Below, in pieces: positions 8,449 through 16,340 of a stretch of DNA of 64,000 nt. The DNA comes from Actinoplanes campanulatus (GTDB lineage Bacteria > Actinomycetota > Actinomycetes > Mycobacteriales > Micromonosporaceae): the NCBI RefSeq assembly GCF_014647795.1, contig NZ_BMPW01000015.1:207278-271277 (forward strand), read 5' to 3'. Position 1 is the stretch's first letter. The number at the start of each line of letters is the position of its first letter. The translations under genes were made by a program, and so were the position numbers. The notes under the pieces are model-generated. The model did not search any database, was not told where the DNA came from, and saw only the letters and a list, made by a program, of their open reading frames with translations.

Positions 8449-9870
8449 ATGGCGGCCACACCCCCCGCTTACGATCAGGACATCCGTACCGACGAGCAGC
8501 GCATCCGCAGGGCGCTGGGCGGCGCGGTCCGCACCCCCTTCTGGCTGGAAGACCCCGGCCGGCCCGCTCCCGAGCCGGCGCTCAACGGCTCGGCCGAGGC
8601 CGACCTGCTGGTCATCGGCGGCGGCTACTGCGGTCTGTGGACCGCGCTGATCGCCAAGGAGGCCGACCCGTCCGGGGAGGTCGTGCTCGTCGAGGGCAAC
8701 GAGATCGCGTGGGCGGCCAGCGGGCGCAACGGCGGCTTCGTCGAGGCCAGCCTCACCCACGGCACCGAGAACGGGCGCCGGCACTTCGCCGACGAACTGC
8801 CGATCCTGGACAGTCTGGCCGCGGAGAACTTCGCGGCCTTCGAGGAGACCCTGGTCCGGCACGGCATCGAGGCCGAGTTCGTGAAAGAGGGCGTGCTGGC
8901 CGTCGCCACCGAGCCGCACCAGGTCGAGGAGCTGCGCGCGGCGACCACCGCGGCGACCACCTTCTACGACCGCGAGCGGCTGGCCGGGCTGGTGCGCTCC
9001 CCGCTCTACCGGGCCGGGCTCATGCAGCACGAGGGCGCCGCGCTGGTGCACCCCGCCAAGCTGGCCTGGGGCCTGAAGGCCGCCTGCCTGCGGCTCGGCG
9101 TGCGGATCTTCGAGAACACCCCGGTCACCGACATCAAGGACGAGGGCGCCACGATCCGGGCGGCGACCTGGGCCGGCAGTGTCCGGGCCGGCAAGGTGGC
9201 GCTGGCCACCAACGGCTTCCCGTCGCTGCTCAAGCGCAACCGCCTGCTGACCGTGCCGGTCTACGACTACGCGCTGATGACCGAGCCGCTCACCGGCGCC
9301 CAGGTCGAGGCGATCGGCTGGACCCGGCGGTTCGGCATCTCGGACGCCTCCCGGCAGTTCCACTACTACCGGATGACCTCGGACAACCGGATCCTGTGGG
9401 GCGGCTACGACGTCGTCTACCACAGGGGCGGCACGATCCGGCCCGAGCACGACCAGAACCCGGAGACCTTCGCCCGGCTCGCCGACCACTTCCTGCGGAC
9501 GTTCCCGCAGCTCGGCGACATCCGGTTCAGCCACGCCTGGGGCGGCATGATCGACATGTGCACCCAGCTGGCCGCGTTCCAGGGCCGGGCGATGGGCGGC
9601 AAGGTGGCCTACAGCAGCGGCTTCACCGGTCTCGGCGTAGCCGCCACACGGTACGGCGCGACCGTGATGCTGGACCTGCTCGACGGTCGCGACACCGCTC
9701 GTACCCGGCTGAAGATGGCCCGCCGCAAGCCGCTGCCGGTCCCGCCGGAGCCGGTGCTCTACCCGGCCGTGCAGATCATCCGGAACGCGATCGCCCGCGC
9801 CGACCGCAGCGGCCGGGACGGCTTCATCCTGAAGGCGGCCAACGCCGTCGGCTTCTCGTTCGACTCCTGA
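8449..9870 (+). CDS. FAD-dependent amine oxidoreductase (DAO family, gamma-glutamylputrescine oxidase-like)
   Basis: A 473-residue flavoprotein with an N-terminal dinucleotide-binding loop (DLLVIGGGYCGLWTAL, about 50-65) and the ASGRNGG signature used by PuuB/glycine-oxidase-type enzymes. It is cytoplasmic, with no signal peptide. ATG at 8449 has GGAAGGGA 6-12 nt upstream; the open frame continues further 5' but through the operator, so the longer start is rejected. The substrate is probably a primary or secondary amine, such as a polyamine derivative, by family analogy. Expression is probably TetR-controlled through the palindrome at 8343-8366. Confidence 0.88.
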   Translation: MAATPPAYDQDIRTDEQRIRRALGGAVRTPFWLEDPGRPAPEPALNGSAEADLLVIGGGYCGLWTALIAKEADPSGEVVLVEGNEIAWAASGRNGGFVEASLTHGTENGRRHFADELPILDSLAAENFAAFEETLVRHGIEAEFVKEGVLAVATEPHQVEELRAATTAATTFYDRERLAGLVRSPLYRAGLMQHEGAALVHPAKLAWGLKAACLRLGVRIFENTPVTDIKDEGATIRAATWAGSVRAGKVALATNGFPSLLKRNRLLTVPVYDYALMTEPLTGAQVEAIGWTRRFGISDASRQFHYYRMTSDNRILWGGYDVVYHRGGTIRPEHDQNPETFARLADHFLRTFPQLGDIRFSHAWGGMIDMCTQLAAFQGRAMGGKVAYSSGFTGLGVAATRYGATVMLDLLDGRDTARTRLKMARRKPLPVPPEPVLYPAVQIIRNAIARADRSGRDGFILKAANAVGFSFDS

Positions 9871-9875
9871 CGGCT

Positions 9876-9899
9876 GGGCCGGTCTTCACAGGCCGGCCC
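9876..9899. terminator. Bidirectional hairpin terminator
   Basis: GGGCCGG and CCGGCCC form a 7-bp stem around a 10-nt loop. It sits exactly between the convergent stops of the FAD oxidoreductase (9870) and the small gene at 9900, and no T-tract is evident. Confidence 0.5.
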
Positions 9900-10115
9900 T
9901 CACGCCCGGTATCCGGGCTCCACCTCGCGCACGCAGTGCTCGGCCTCGCCTGCGGGGACCCCGAGTGCCAGCAGCCCCGCCATCACCTCGCCCGGTTTGG
10001 CGCCGCCGTCGACGACACTCATCCCACCGGCGCCGCGAACCAGATGAATCCGGTAGCGCGCCCCGGTCCACTCGACACGTACCGCGGTGACCGGACCCTC
10101 AGCTGGATCGTCCAT
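9900..10115 (-). CDS. Small hypothetical protein (71 aa)
   Basis: I do not recognise this protein. It begins MDDPAEGPVTAVRVEWTGAR and has a short beta-rich N-terminal half (RYRIHLVRG) and a glycine-rich middle, with no signal peptide or membrane segment. ATG at 10115 (AGGA about 10 nt upstream) is favoured; in-frame ATG 10124 and GTG 10133 would add 3 or 6 residues. It lies downstream of, and on the same strand as, a TetR gene but is separated from it by about 240 bp, so it probably has its own promoter. Confidence 0.55.
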   Translation of the reverse strand: MDDPAEGPVTAVRVEWTGARYRIHLVRGAGGMSVVDGGAKPGEVMAGLLALGVPAGEAEHCVREVEPGYRA

Positions 10116-10372
10116 GCCGATCATCCTAGGCACCCATTTCCGATCTCTTGCACCGAGTCACCCGTTGTGAACGGTGGGTGAAGGTCGGCCGAACGACTCG
10201 ATTGCGGCGAGGATCATCCGTCCACGCCGGCCCCCGCAGGCCGACCCATCCATGCTGATATAACCCATATCTTGTACGCCTACGCGCGGCCCTGGCGGCG
10301 CGGTCGCGATCATCTGCCACGCCAGGCCGTAGCGCCCGCGTCCGGGCGTGAGTGGTGGGTCACGGTCAACCC

Positions 10373-11023
10373 TCAGTCGTACAGCAGAGCGGTGAGCAGG
10401 CCGCGCAGCGTACGGTCGAAAAGATCCGGACGCCGCACCCCGGGATCAGCGAAAGCCGCGACGAGATGGGGATAGACCGTCAGGTCGAGCCCGGTGAAGG
10501 CGGGCGGCGGCGCGGCGCTCTCGGTGCGGGCGAAGAGCGTCACCACGCCGGTCATCATGGCCAGCGCCTCGAACTTGGCGGCCGACCCGCACGGCACCGG
10601 CGCCAGCGCCCCGAGACAGTGGTCGAACCAGGCCAGGGCCTCCGGCCCGATCCCGGTCGGGCGGTGCAGCAGGTCGATCACCCAGGGATGCCGGCGGTAG
10701 AGGGCCAACTGCCGCCCGGCCAGGACGATCAGCGAGTCCACCGGCTCCCCGGCGGGCTCCGGAAATGGCCGTAACCCGGCCGCCACCCGGTCGGTCATCA
10801 GGTCGAGCAGGTCGTCACGGGACGACAGGTAGCGGTAGAGCGACCCGGCGCCGGTGTGCAGCGCGGTGGCCACCGCCCGCATCGAGACGGCCGCCAGGCC
10901 CTCCGCATCGGCCAGGGCGATCGCGGCTTCGACGATCTCGTCCCGGCTGTGGGTGGGCTGGGGCCCGCGGGCGCCCCGGGCCGGGCGGATCCAGATGGGG
11001 GATGCGTCGCTCACCCGCACCAC
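10373..11023 (-). CDS. TetR/AcrR-family transcriptional regulator
   Basis: A 216-residue repressor with an HTH at about 45-66 (VSMRAVATALHTGAGSLYRYL) and an alanine/leucine-rich ligand domain. It starts at GTG 11023 with a 25-residue basic/proline arm (ARGARGPQPTHSRDEIV) before the HTH. It is divergent from the alpha/beta hydrolase at 11076, and a 23-bp palindrome fills the short intergenic space. It therefore probably controls the hydrolase and its own gene. Confidence 0.87.
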   Translation of the reverse strand: MVRVSDASPIWIRPARGARGPQPTHSRDEIVEAAIALADAEGLAAVSMRAVATALHTGAGSLYRYLSSRDDLLDLMTDRVAAGLRPFPEPAGEPVDSLIVLAGRQLALYRRHPWVIDLLHRPTGIGPEALAWFDHCLGALAPVPCGSAAKFEALAMMTGVVTLFARTESAAPPPAFTGLDLTVYPHLVAAFADPGVRRPDLFDRTLRGLLTALLYD

Positions 11024-11027
11024 TGTA

Positions 11028-11050
11028 AACTGCGAACGACGTTCGCGGTT
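11028..11050. promoter_or_regulatory. 23-bp palindromic operator
   Basis: Arms AACTGCGAAC and GTTCGCGGTT surround GAC; the inner six bases of each arm (GCGAAC/GTTCGC) are perfectly symmetric and only one outer position fails. It begins 5 nt upstream of the TetR GTG and ends 25 nt before the hydrolase ATG, the expected place for a shared TetR operator. Confidence 0.75.
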
Positions 11051-11075
11051 TCTCTTCCAGCTAAGGCAGGGTCAG

Positions 11076-11867
11076 ATGGTTCAGATCCACTCCACCGGCA
11101 ACGGGCCGGGCATCGTGGTGGTGCACGGCGGCGGGGTCACCGCCGGCATCTACCGGCGACTGGCCGGGAAACTGGCCGACCGGTTCACCGTGCACCTCTA
11201 CGACCGGCGGGGGCGCGGCGACGCACCGGCCCGGTCCCTGCCCTACGACGTCCAGGAGGACGTCGACGACCTGCTCACGGTGCTGCGGCAGACCGGCTCG
11301 CACAACGTCCTCGGGCACAGCGGCGGCGGCATCGTCGCCCTGCTGGCCGCACGGCAGGGCGCGGTCGAGCGGCTGGCCCTCTACGACGGGGTGGTCCCGG
11401 TCGACGACCTCTTCCCGACCGCCTGGGTGGACCCGGCCCGGGCGGCGGCACGAGCCGGCGACATCCCCCGCGCGCTCGCCCTGACCAGCGCCGGGATCAA
11501 CACGCACACCGCGGCCAGCCGGCTGCCGCTCGCCGTGCAGACGGCGATCTGCCGGCTGTTCCTGCGCACCCCGATCGGCCGCGAGATGGGCGAGCTGCTG
11601 CCGATGACGCTGGACGAGGTGGACGGGATCCGGGCCTTCACCGGGCCGGCCGAGCAGTGGGCCGGGATCGGCTGCGAGGTGCTGCTGGCCTGCGGCGCGG
11701 ACGGACCGTCCTACTATCCGCGGCTCAACGAGGCGCTGGCCGCGGTGCTGCCGCACGCCCGCACCCTGCTGGTGCCGCGCGCCGCGCACGACGCCGTCAA
11801 CCGGGCGCCCGCCCGGGTGGTCGAGCCGCTCGCGGAGTTCTTCGCCGCACCCGCCCGGGTGAGCTGA
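11076..11867 (+). CDS. Alpha/beta hydrolase
   Basis: A 263-residue cytoplasmic alpha/beta-hydrolase-fold protein. The nucleophile elbow is GHSGGG (Ser in LGHSGGGIVALLAA), the oxyanion region is VVHGGGVTAGIYR, and the histidine near the C-terminus is in VPRAAHDAVNR. The ATG at 11076 follows AAGGCAGGG, a reasonable ribosome-binding site. The divergent TetR and intervening palindrome suggest induction by a small molecule, perhaps its own ester or lactone substrate (inference). No lid domain is obvious and the substrate is unknown. Confidence 0.87.
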   Translation: MVQIHSTGNGPGIVVVHGGGVTAGIYRRLAGKLADRFTVHLYDRRGRGDAPARSLPYDVQEDVDDLLTVLRQTGSHNVLGHSGGGIVALLAARQGAVERLALYDGVVPVDDLFPTAWVDPARAAARAGDIPRALALTSAGINTHTAASRLPLAVQTAICRLFLRTPIGREMGELLPMTLDEVDGIRAFTGPAEQWAGIGCEVLLACGADGPSYYPRLNEALAAVLPHARTLLVPRAAHDAVNRAPARVVEPLAEFFAAPARVS

Positions 11868-11916
11868 CCTTCTTCTCAGTGCCGCGGCCTTGTCAGTGCG
11901 GCGGGGTGGGCTGACC

Positions 11917-12399
11917 TCAGTTCGGGGCGGCGGCCAGCCAGTCGTCGCCCACGCAGCCCTCGTCGTAGTCCCACCAGCCGTCGCGGGCGCCGGCGCGCAG
12001 CACCCGCTGGACGGCGGCCAGGTCGGCGTCCGGCGGCACGTCCAGGGCGGCCAGGCGGTACTGACGGATGCCCTCACCGGTCACCCCGAACGGCTCGAAC
12101 GCGTCCAGCACCCGCTGCACCGAACCGCGCAGCGGGCCGCTGCCGAACGGCACGACCCGGATCGTGCAGCGCCCGGACCACTCCACCTGCTCGGTGGCCC
12201 AGTGGACGCCGTCCTCGTCCCGCCGCACCCGGATCAGATCACCGTTGGCGACACCGCGGACGAACCAGGGCGCGTTGCTGAGCCGGACCACGTCGTCACC
12301 GACCGGTTCGGCCCAGAGACTCTCGACCGACACGGGCGGCCAGTCGTCGCTCGTCCTCGGCAGGTCGAAGTGGACTTTGACCGCGTCCACGACGGTCAC
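11917..12399 (-). CDS. DUF4265 domain-containing protein
   Basis: A 160-residue soluble protein matching the DUF4265 pattern: an N-terminal VHFDL strand, then PPVSVESLWAEPVG and APWFVRGVANGDLIRV, followed by a region that reads like a single-stranded-nucleic-acid or ligand-binding beta barrel. The function of the family is unknown. The start is uncertain: GTG 12399, GTG 12390 and TTG 12402 are all in frame and none has a strong Shine-Dalgarno. It lies 73 bp downstream of the GNAT-cREC gene on the same strand, so it may be the last gene of a three-gene operon with DinB and GNAT-cREC. Confidence 0.75.
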   Translation of the reverse strand: MTVVDAVKVHFDLPRTSDDWPPVSVESLWAEPVGDDVVRLSNAPWFVRGVANGDLIRVRRDEDGVHWATEQVEWSGRCTIRVVPFGSGPLRGSVQRVLDAFEPFGVTGEGIRQYRLAALDVPPDADLAAVQRVLRAGARDGWWDYDEGCVGDDWLAAAPN

Positions 12400-12472
12400 C
12401 AAGCGGCTTTCGTCATGCCGGACCCCCTTGCACAGCCGCGCGGAGACGTAGTCTCCCAGAAGATCGACCGGC

Positions 12473-13354
12473 TCAGCACAGGCCCACCTCCCGCAGACCG
12501 GTGGCGGCCCGGACCCGGTAACCGCAGCGGTCCAGGGCCTGCCGGATCCGCGCGGCGCCGACCGGATTGGCGGAGTGCACGCTGATCAGGTCGATCTCGA
12601 TGGGCCGCCCCTCGAAGGCGGCACGCTCCAACACCTCGACGACCGGCCAGATGGTGTCCTCGCCGCCGAGATCGTGGTCCAGCCACAGCTCGTCGATCCG
12701 CCGGCCCCGGTGGGCCTCCAGCAGCGCCACCCCCTCGGCGCTTGTCCGGGCCACCTCGGCGGGCCGCCCGTCGGCGAACGACCGCAGATCGTCGACCAGG
12801 ATCACCAGACGCTGCGCGGCACGCCATTCGGCACGGGTGATCGCGTACTCCACCTCGCCCTCGCCGGAGCCCGGGATCGGCGGACAGTCCGGGAAGAAGG
12901 TCCGCACGTACCGCAGCCCGCACTTCTCCATCACCCGCCGGGAGCCGGAGTTCACCGCCATGGTCTGCGCGATGATCCGCTCCCGGCCGGACGTCGCGAA
13001 GCCGTGCCGCAGCAGCGCGACGGCGCCCTCCGTGGCCAGGCCCCGCCGCCAGTACTTCCGCAGCAGCCGGTAGCCCAGCTCGGCCTCCCCCGGCCGCTCC
13101 GCCGGCGGCAGCATCATCACGCCGACGAACTCGCCGGTCTTCTCGGTCGCCAGCCAGTAGCCCAGCCCGTCCACCCGCCGGCCCAGCTCCATGCGCTGCG
13201 CGTGATAGCCGGCCACCTCCGCACGGGTGCGGGCCCGGCCTTCGATGTAGCGCAGCACCTCGGGATCGGAGTCGAGCTCCACCTCGTACTCGAGATGCTC
13301 ATCGGTCAGCGGGATCAGCACCATCCGCTCGGTGTACAGCGTCGGTTGCGGCAT
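12473..13354 (-). CDS. Fusion: GNAT N-acetyltransferase + cyclic-phosphate-processing receiver-like (cREC) domain
   Basis: A 293-residue protein of two parts. Residues 1 to about 178 form a RimJ/RimL-type GNAT acetyltransferase (RMVLIPLTDEHL; acetyl-CoA-binding region around ELGYRLLRKYWRRGLATEG; MAVNSGSRRVMEKCGLRYV). Residues about 181-293 form a receiver-like domain with the acidic pair D188-D189 in LVILVDDLRSF and LDHDLGGEDT near residue 225, the pattern of the cREC domain proposed to act on or sense cyclic-phosphate RNA ends. The start is ATG 13354. The domain assignment is from memory of the family pattern; activity of either half is untested. Its immediate neighbours are DinB (upstream) and DUF4265 (downstream) on the same strand. 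Confidence 0.72.
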   Translation of the reverse strand: MPQPTLYTERMVLIPLTDEHLEYEVELDSDPEVLRYIEGRARTRAEVAGYHAQRMELGRRVDGLGYWLATEKTGEFVGVMMLPPAERPGEAELGYRLLRKYWRRGLATEGAVALLRHGFATSGRERIIAQTMAVNSGSRRVMEKCGLRYVRTFFPDCPPIPGSGEGEVEYAITRAEWRAAQRLVILVDDLRSFADGRPAEVARTSAEGVALLEAHRGRRIDELWLDHDLGGEDTIWPVVEVLERAAFEGRPIEIDLISVHSANPVGAARIRQALDRCGYRVRAATGLREVGLC

Positions 13355-13396
13355 CCGCCCACGATCACACAGCAACCTCGCCCACGCGACGACGTT

Positions 13397-13936
13397 TCAG
13401 GCCGGCGGGTCCTCGCCCACCAGGCCGTCGATCGACTCCCGGATCAGGTCGACGTGCCCCAGGTGCCGGGCGTACTCCTCGATCATGTCGATCAGAACCC
13501 GGCGCAGGCTCGGCGAACGCCCGTCCGGCCAGGTGAACGGAATGGTCCCGTCGAGGCCACCGGCGGCCAGGGCGGCGGCCAGGTGGGCGCGCGACCGTTC
13601 CACCGAATCCCGCCAGAGCGTGTAGAGCGTCTCCGGGCTGTCGCCGGCCGCGGTCCGCCACTCCCAGTCCGGGTCGGCGTCGAAGTCGACGTCACGCCAC
13701 AGGTCCGCGGGCGGCCGGTCCAGGCGTACCGAGAAATAGACGTCCTCGACCAGGGCGAGATGCTTCAGCAGGCCGCCGATCGTCATGCTGCTCGCGCCCA
13801 CGGTCGCCCGCAGCCCCGGCGCATCGAGCCCGCCGGTCTTCCAGGCGAAGAGGCGGCGCTGTCGCTCCAGCGAACCGATCAGCGTCTCGGTCTCGGTGCC
13901 CGCGGCCGGCGGCCCGAGCGGGATGGTCTCCGTCAT
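13397..13936 (-). CDS. DinB/DUF664 family protein (putative thiol-dependent transferase fold)
   Basis: A 179-residue four-helix-bundle protein of the DinB/YfiT superfamily. The metal-binding histidines are visible in LLKHLALVEDVYF and EEYARHLGHVDLIRE, the usual triad for a bound divalent metal. In actinobacteria such proteins are often mycothiol S-transferases, but no specific substrate is apparent here. It is divergent from the WYL regulator (59-bp intergenic region) and the first gene of a same-strand run with GNAT-cREC (42-bp gap) and DUF4265. Confidence 0.82.
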   Translation of the reverse strand: MTETIPLGPPAAGTETETLIGSLERQRRLFAWKTGGLDAPGLRATVGASSMTIGGLLKHLALVEDVYFSVRLDRPPADLWRDVDFDADPDWEWRTAAGDSPETLYTLWRDSVERSRAHLAAALAAGGLDGTIPFTWPDGRSPSLRRVLIDMIEEYARHLGHVDLIRESIDGLVGEDPPA

Positions 13937-13995
13937 GGCCGCACGCTAACCTCCGTTCCGGACGTTCTGCTTCCGGATCATTGAGGGGTACGCCG

Positions 13996-14967
13996 ATGCC
14001 GAGCCCGACCGCACGGGCGCTGATGGCCTACGAGGCCGTCCAGGGCGCTCCCGGGATCACCGCGGACCGGATCGCCGAACGGCTCGGCATCTCCGACCGG
14101 GCGGCCCGGCGCTACATCGCGATCCTGCGCGAGGCCGGGCTCCCGATCGAGTCCGTCCGCGGGCCCTACGGCGGATACAAGGTCGGTCGCGGCGCCCGGC
14201 CGGCCCCGCTGATCTTCACGCAGGCGGAGGCGCTCGGCCTGGTCATGGCGGTCCTCGACGGCCACCATGCGGCCGGTGACACGGCCGATCCGGTCGGCAG
14301 CGCCCTCGGCAAGATCGTCCGGGTGCTGCCGGAGAGCCTGGGCGCGCAGGTCGAGGCCGTCCGGCGGACCGCCGCACCGGCGCCCGACCGCGGCGCCGCG
14401 CGGCCCGACCTCGAGATCACCAGCGGCCTGGTGCGGGCGTGCGCTCAGAATCTCCGGGTACGGGTGGGCTACCGCACCGAGGCCGGTTCGGAGTGGACGG
14501 CCGAAGTGGACCCGTGGGCCATCGTGGTGCGGCACGGCCGGTGGTATCTGCTGTGCCACTCCCATGCGGCGGGCGCGCGACGGGCGTACCGGATCGACCG
14601 GGTCACCGCCGTGGAGGTCCTCCCCACCGCATTCCGGCCGCCCGCCGACCTGGACCCGGTGGCCGTCCTCGACGCGCACCTGGCCGTCGGCTGGGAATTC
14701 CGCGCCGAGATCCTGATCGAGGCCCCGATGGCCGACATCCCCGCCTGGCTGAGCCCCGCCCTGGGCGCGCTGACCCCCGGCCCGGAGCCGGACACCACCA
14801 TCCTTACCGGCAGCACCAGCAACCCCGATTGGTACGCCCAGCAGCTCACCGTCATCCCCGCCGACTACCGCATCCTCGACAGCCCGGAGATCCGCGACGC
14901 CGCCCGCCGGATCGCGGAACGCCTGCTCGCGGCCGCGCGGCCGAAAAGTGTCGGGGGTGCCGCGTAG
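13996..14967 (+). CDS. WYL-domain transcriptional regulator (YafY/DeoR-like)
   Basis: A 323-residue regulator. The N-terminal winged HTH (about 15-70; ITADRIAERLGISDRAARRYI) ends in the typical GPYGGYKVG turn. A WYL domain follows (around 145-205; VDPWAIVVRHGRWYLLCHSH, AYRIDRVTAVEV) and a WCX C-terminal extension. WYL domains bind ligands, sometimes nucleic acids. ATG 13996 is preferred over the in-frame TTG 13981 because GAGGGG lies 7 nt before it. Divergent from the DinB gene, which is a likely target. Confidence 0.87.
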   Translation: MPSPTARALMAYEAVQGAPGITADRIAERLGISDRAARRYIAILREAGLPIESVRGPYGGYKVGRGARPAPLIFTQAEALGLVMAVLDGHHAAGDTADPVGSALGKIVRVLPESLGAQVEAVRRTAAPAPDRGAARPDLEITSGLVRACAQNLRVRVGYRTEAGSEWTAEVDPWAIVVRHGRWYLLCHSHAAGARRAYRIDRVTAVEVLPTAFRPPADLDPVAVLDAHLAVGWEFRAEILIEAPMADIPAWLSPALGALTPGPEPDTTILTGSTSNPDWYAQQLTVIPADYRILDSPEIRDAARRIAERLLAAARPKSVGGAA

Positions 14968-15008
14968 GGTCCGCGGCATACCGGTCCCCCGCTCTGAATC
15001 GAGGAACC

Positions 15009-15314
15009 ATGGCCGTTCTCGAGTTGGCCCGCTTCACCATCGCCGAGGGCGCCGAGGAACAACTGATCGCCGAGCGCCCCGCCATGCTGGCGGCGCTACG
15101 CCGCGGTTTTCCCGGCTGCCTGGCCGCCTATCTGAGTCGGGAGGAGGACGGCGGCTGGCTGGACGTCCTGGTCTGGCGCTCCCGGGAGGAGGCGGAGGCG
15201 TCGGCCCGCGAGATCACCTCGATCCCCGAGTGCGCCGCCTGGTTCCGGCACATCACCGAGTCGGGCGGCATCCGCCACGCCGAGGTCGTCTCCGCCTGGC
15301 CCCCACCCGCCTGA
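15009..15314 (+). CDS. Antibiotic biosynthesis monooxygenase (ABM)-like dimeric alpha-beta barrel protein
   Basis: A 101-residue protein with a ferredoxin-like dimeric alpha+beta pattern: LELARFTIAEGAEEQLIAERPAM, then a beta strand GCLAAYLSREEDGGWLDVLVWRS and a helix EEAEASAREI. The family includes small monooxygenases and heme-degrading or signalling proteins; no cofactor-binding residue is diagnostic. GAGGA lies 4-8 nt before the ATG. It starts 41 bp after the WYL regulator stop on the same strand and may be co-transcribed. It is convergent with the DUF2231 membrane gene. Confidence 0.75.
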   Translation: MAVLELARFTIAEGAEEQLIAERPAMLAALRRGFPGCLAAYLSREEDGGWLDVLVWRSREEAEASAREITSIPECAAWFRHITESGGIRHAEVVSAWPPPA

Positions 15315-15320
15315 CCCGGC

Positions 15321-16340
15321 CTACCGGACGGCCCGCCCGGCAGGCGCCGGCCACTGCGGAGGCTCAGCTCCGCCCGGCCGTCCCGACTCCCACTCGTCTC
15401 CCGAGTCTCCATCCCCGCGCGACCCAGACCCTGGGACCGCACCCCACCACTCGGGCTCCCGCCCAACAGCCGCACCCGCCTGCCCACCAGCCTCCCGCTC
15501 GACGGCCGCGGGTCCGCGACCTCGTGTATCGGGGACTGCGGTTCTGCCACGCTGGGGTGGGGTCGGCTGGTGACCCGCAGCCTGCCATCCATGCGAAGGA
15601 CGAGGGGCGGGGACGGCAGTTTCACGCCGCCGCGAAGAGCTAGTGCCGGGATCCTTGCGCCACGCGCCCGGATCCGCGGGCACGCGGCTGGAGTCCCTGG
15701 TCCGCCGCGCGGGGCTCTCGCTGCGCGGGACGGCGCTCTCGCTCCGCAGGCCCGGATACCTACTCCGCAGGCCCGGATACTCGCTCCGCCGGCCCGCATT
15801 CTCACTCTGCTGGCCGGGATACTCGCTCGGCGGGTCCAAGTCGAGGAGGCCCGCGCCGCGGCGGTGGGAGAGGCGTGGGTCGGAGACCGGGGCTTGGGGG
15901 TCGGCGAGGCGGCCGCTGAACCAGGCGGTGAAACCGGCCAGCGCCAGACCGGCGGCTTCGAGGGCGATGAGGCCGCCGTCGGCGGAACGGTCGTGGCCCC
16001 GGACCCGCATCAGGGTGAGGACCGCGAAGACGATCAGCACACCGACGTCGAGGAGGAGGGCGAGGAAGAAGATCCGGGCGGCGGCGGGGTCCGAGGCGCC
16101 GAAAGCATCGACCGCGGCGGCCAGTGCGGCGAGCAGGCCACCGATGAGGCCGGCCACCAGGTTCCAGAAAGCGACCGTTCCGATCAGAGGGGGCGCGCCG
16201 AGCGTGGTTGCCAGGTCGAAGACGAACGCCATCCAGAACAGCCCGAGCGGGAACATCAGCAGTAGCGGCTGCACGCCTGACCCGGCAAGCCGGAGCCGGC
16301 TCTGGGTATGGCGTCTCCCTGTCATACGCGCCTCTGTCAC
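15321..16340 (-). CDS. DUF2231 membrane protein with low-complexity, repeat-bearing C-terminal tail
   Basis: A 339-residue protein. The N-terminal half (about 22-165) carries four membrane segments arranged like DUF2231 (GVQPLLLMFPLGLFWMAFVF, ...FWNLVAGLIGGLLAALAAAVDAFG). The C-terminal half is disordered and rich in Arg, Ser, Pro and Gly, and includes six 7-residue repeats of the SEYPGLR type. GTG 16340 has GGAGGGGG about 8 nt upstream and is favoured over ATG 16325. The function of DUF2231 is unknown. The tail probably lies in the cytoplasm or outside the membrane without stable fold. Confidence 0.75.
   Translation of the reverse strand: MTEARMTGRRHTQSRLRLAGSGVQPLLLMFPLGLFWMAFVFDLATTLGAPPLIGTVAFWNLVAGLIGGLLAALAAAVDAFGASDPAAARIFFLALLLDVGVLIVFAVLTLMRVRGHDRSADGGLIALEAAGLALAGFTAWFSGRLADPQAPVSDPRLSHRRGAGLLDLDPPSEYPGQQSENAGRRSEYPGLRSRYPGLRSESAVPRSESPARRTRDSSRVPADPGAWRKDPGTSSSRRRETAVPAPRPSHGWQAAGHQPTPPQRGRTAVPDTRGRGPAAVEREAGGQAGAAVGREPEWWGAVPGSGSRGDGDSGDEWESGRPGGAEPPQWPAPAGRAVR
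15702..15827 (-). repeat. Six tandem 21-bp (7-residue) repeats inside the DUF2231 protein tail
   Basis: In protein order the units read SEYPGQQ, SENAGRR, SEYPGLR, SRYPGLR, SESAVPR, SESPARR. The DNA period is exactly 21 bp, so the array can expand or contract without frameshift. The two central units are almost identical at nucleotide level. Confidence 0.85.

Noticed and set aside
10158-10181. A hairpin (TCACCCGTT / AACGGTGGGTGA) as a TetR terminator
   Set aside because: The arms need a three-base bulge and no other terminator feature is present; not reported as a feature.
10126-10320. A 64-residue reverse frame between the small hypothetical gene and the TetR gene
   Set aside because: No ribosome-binding site, arginine-rich non-protein-like composition, and a TTA codon without support.
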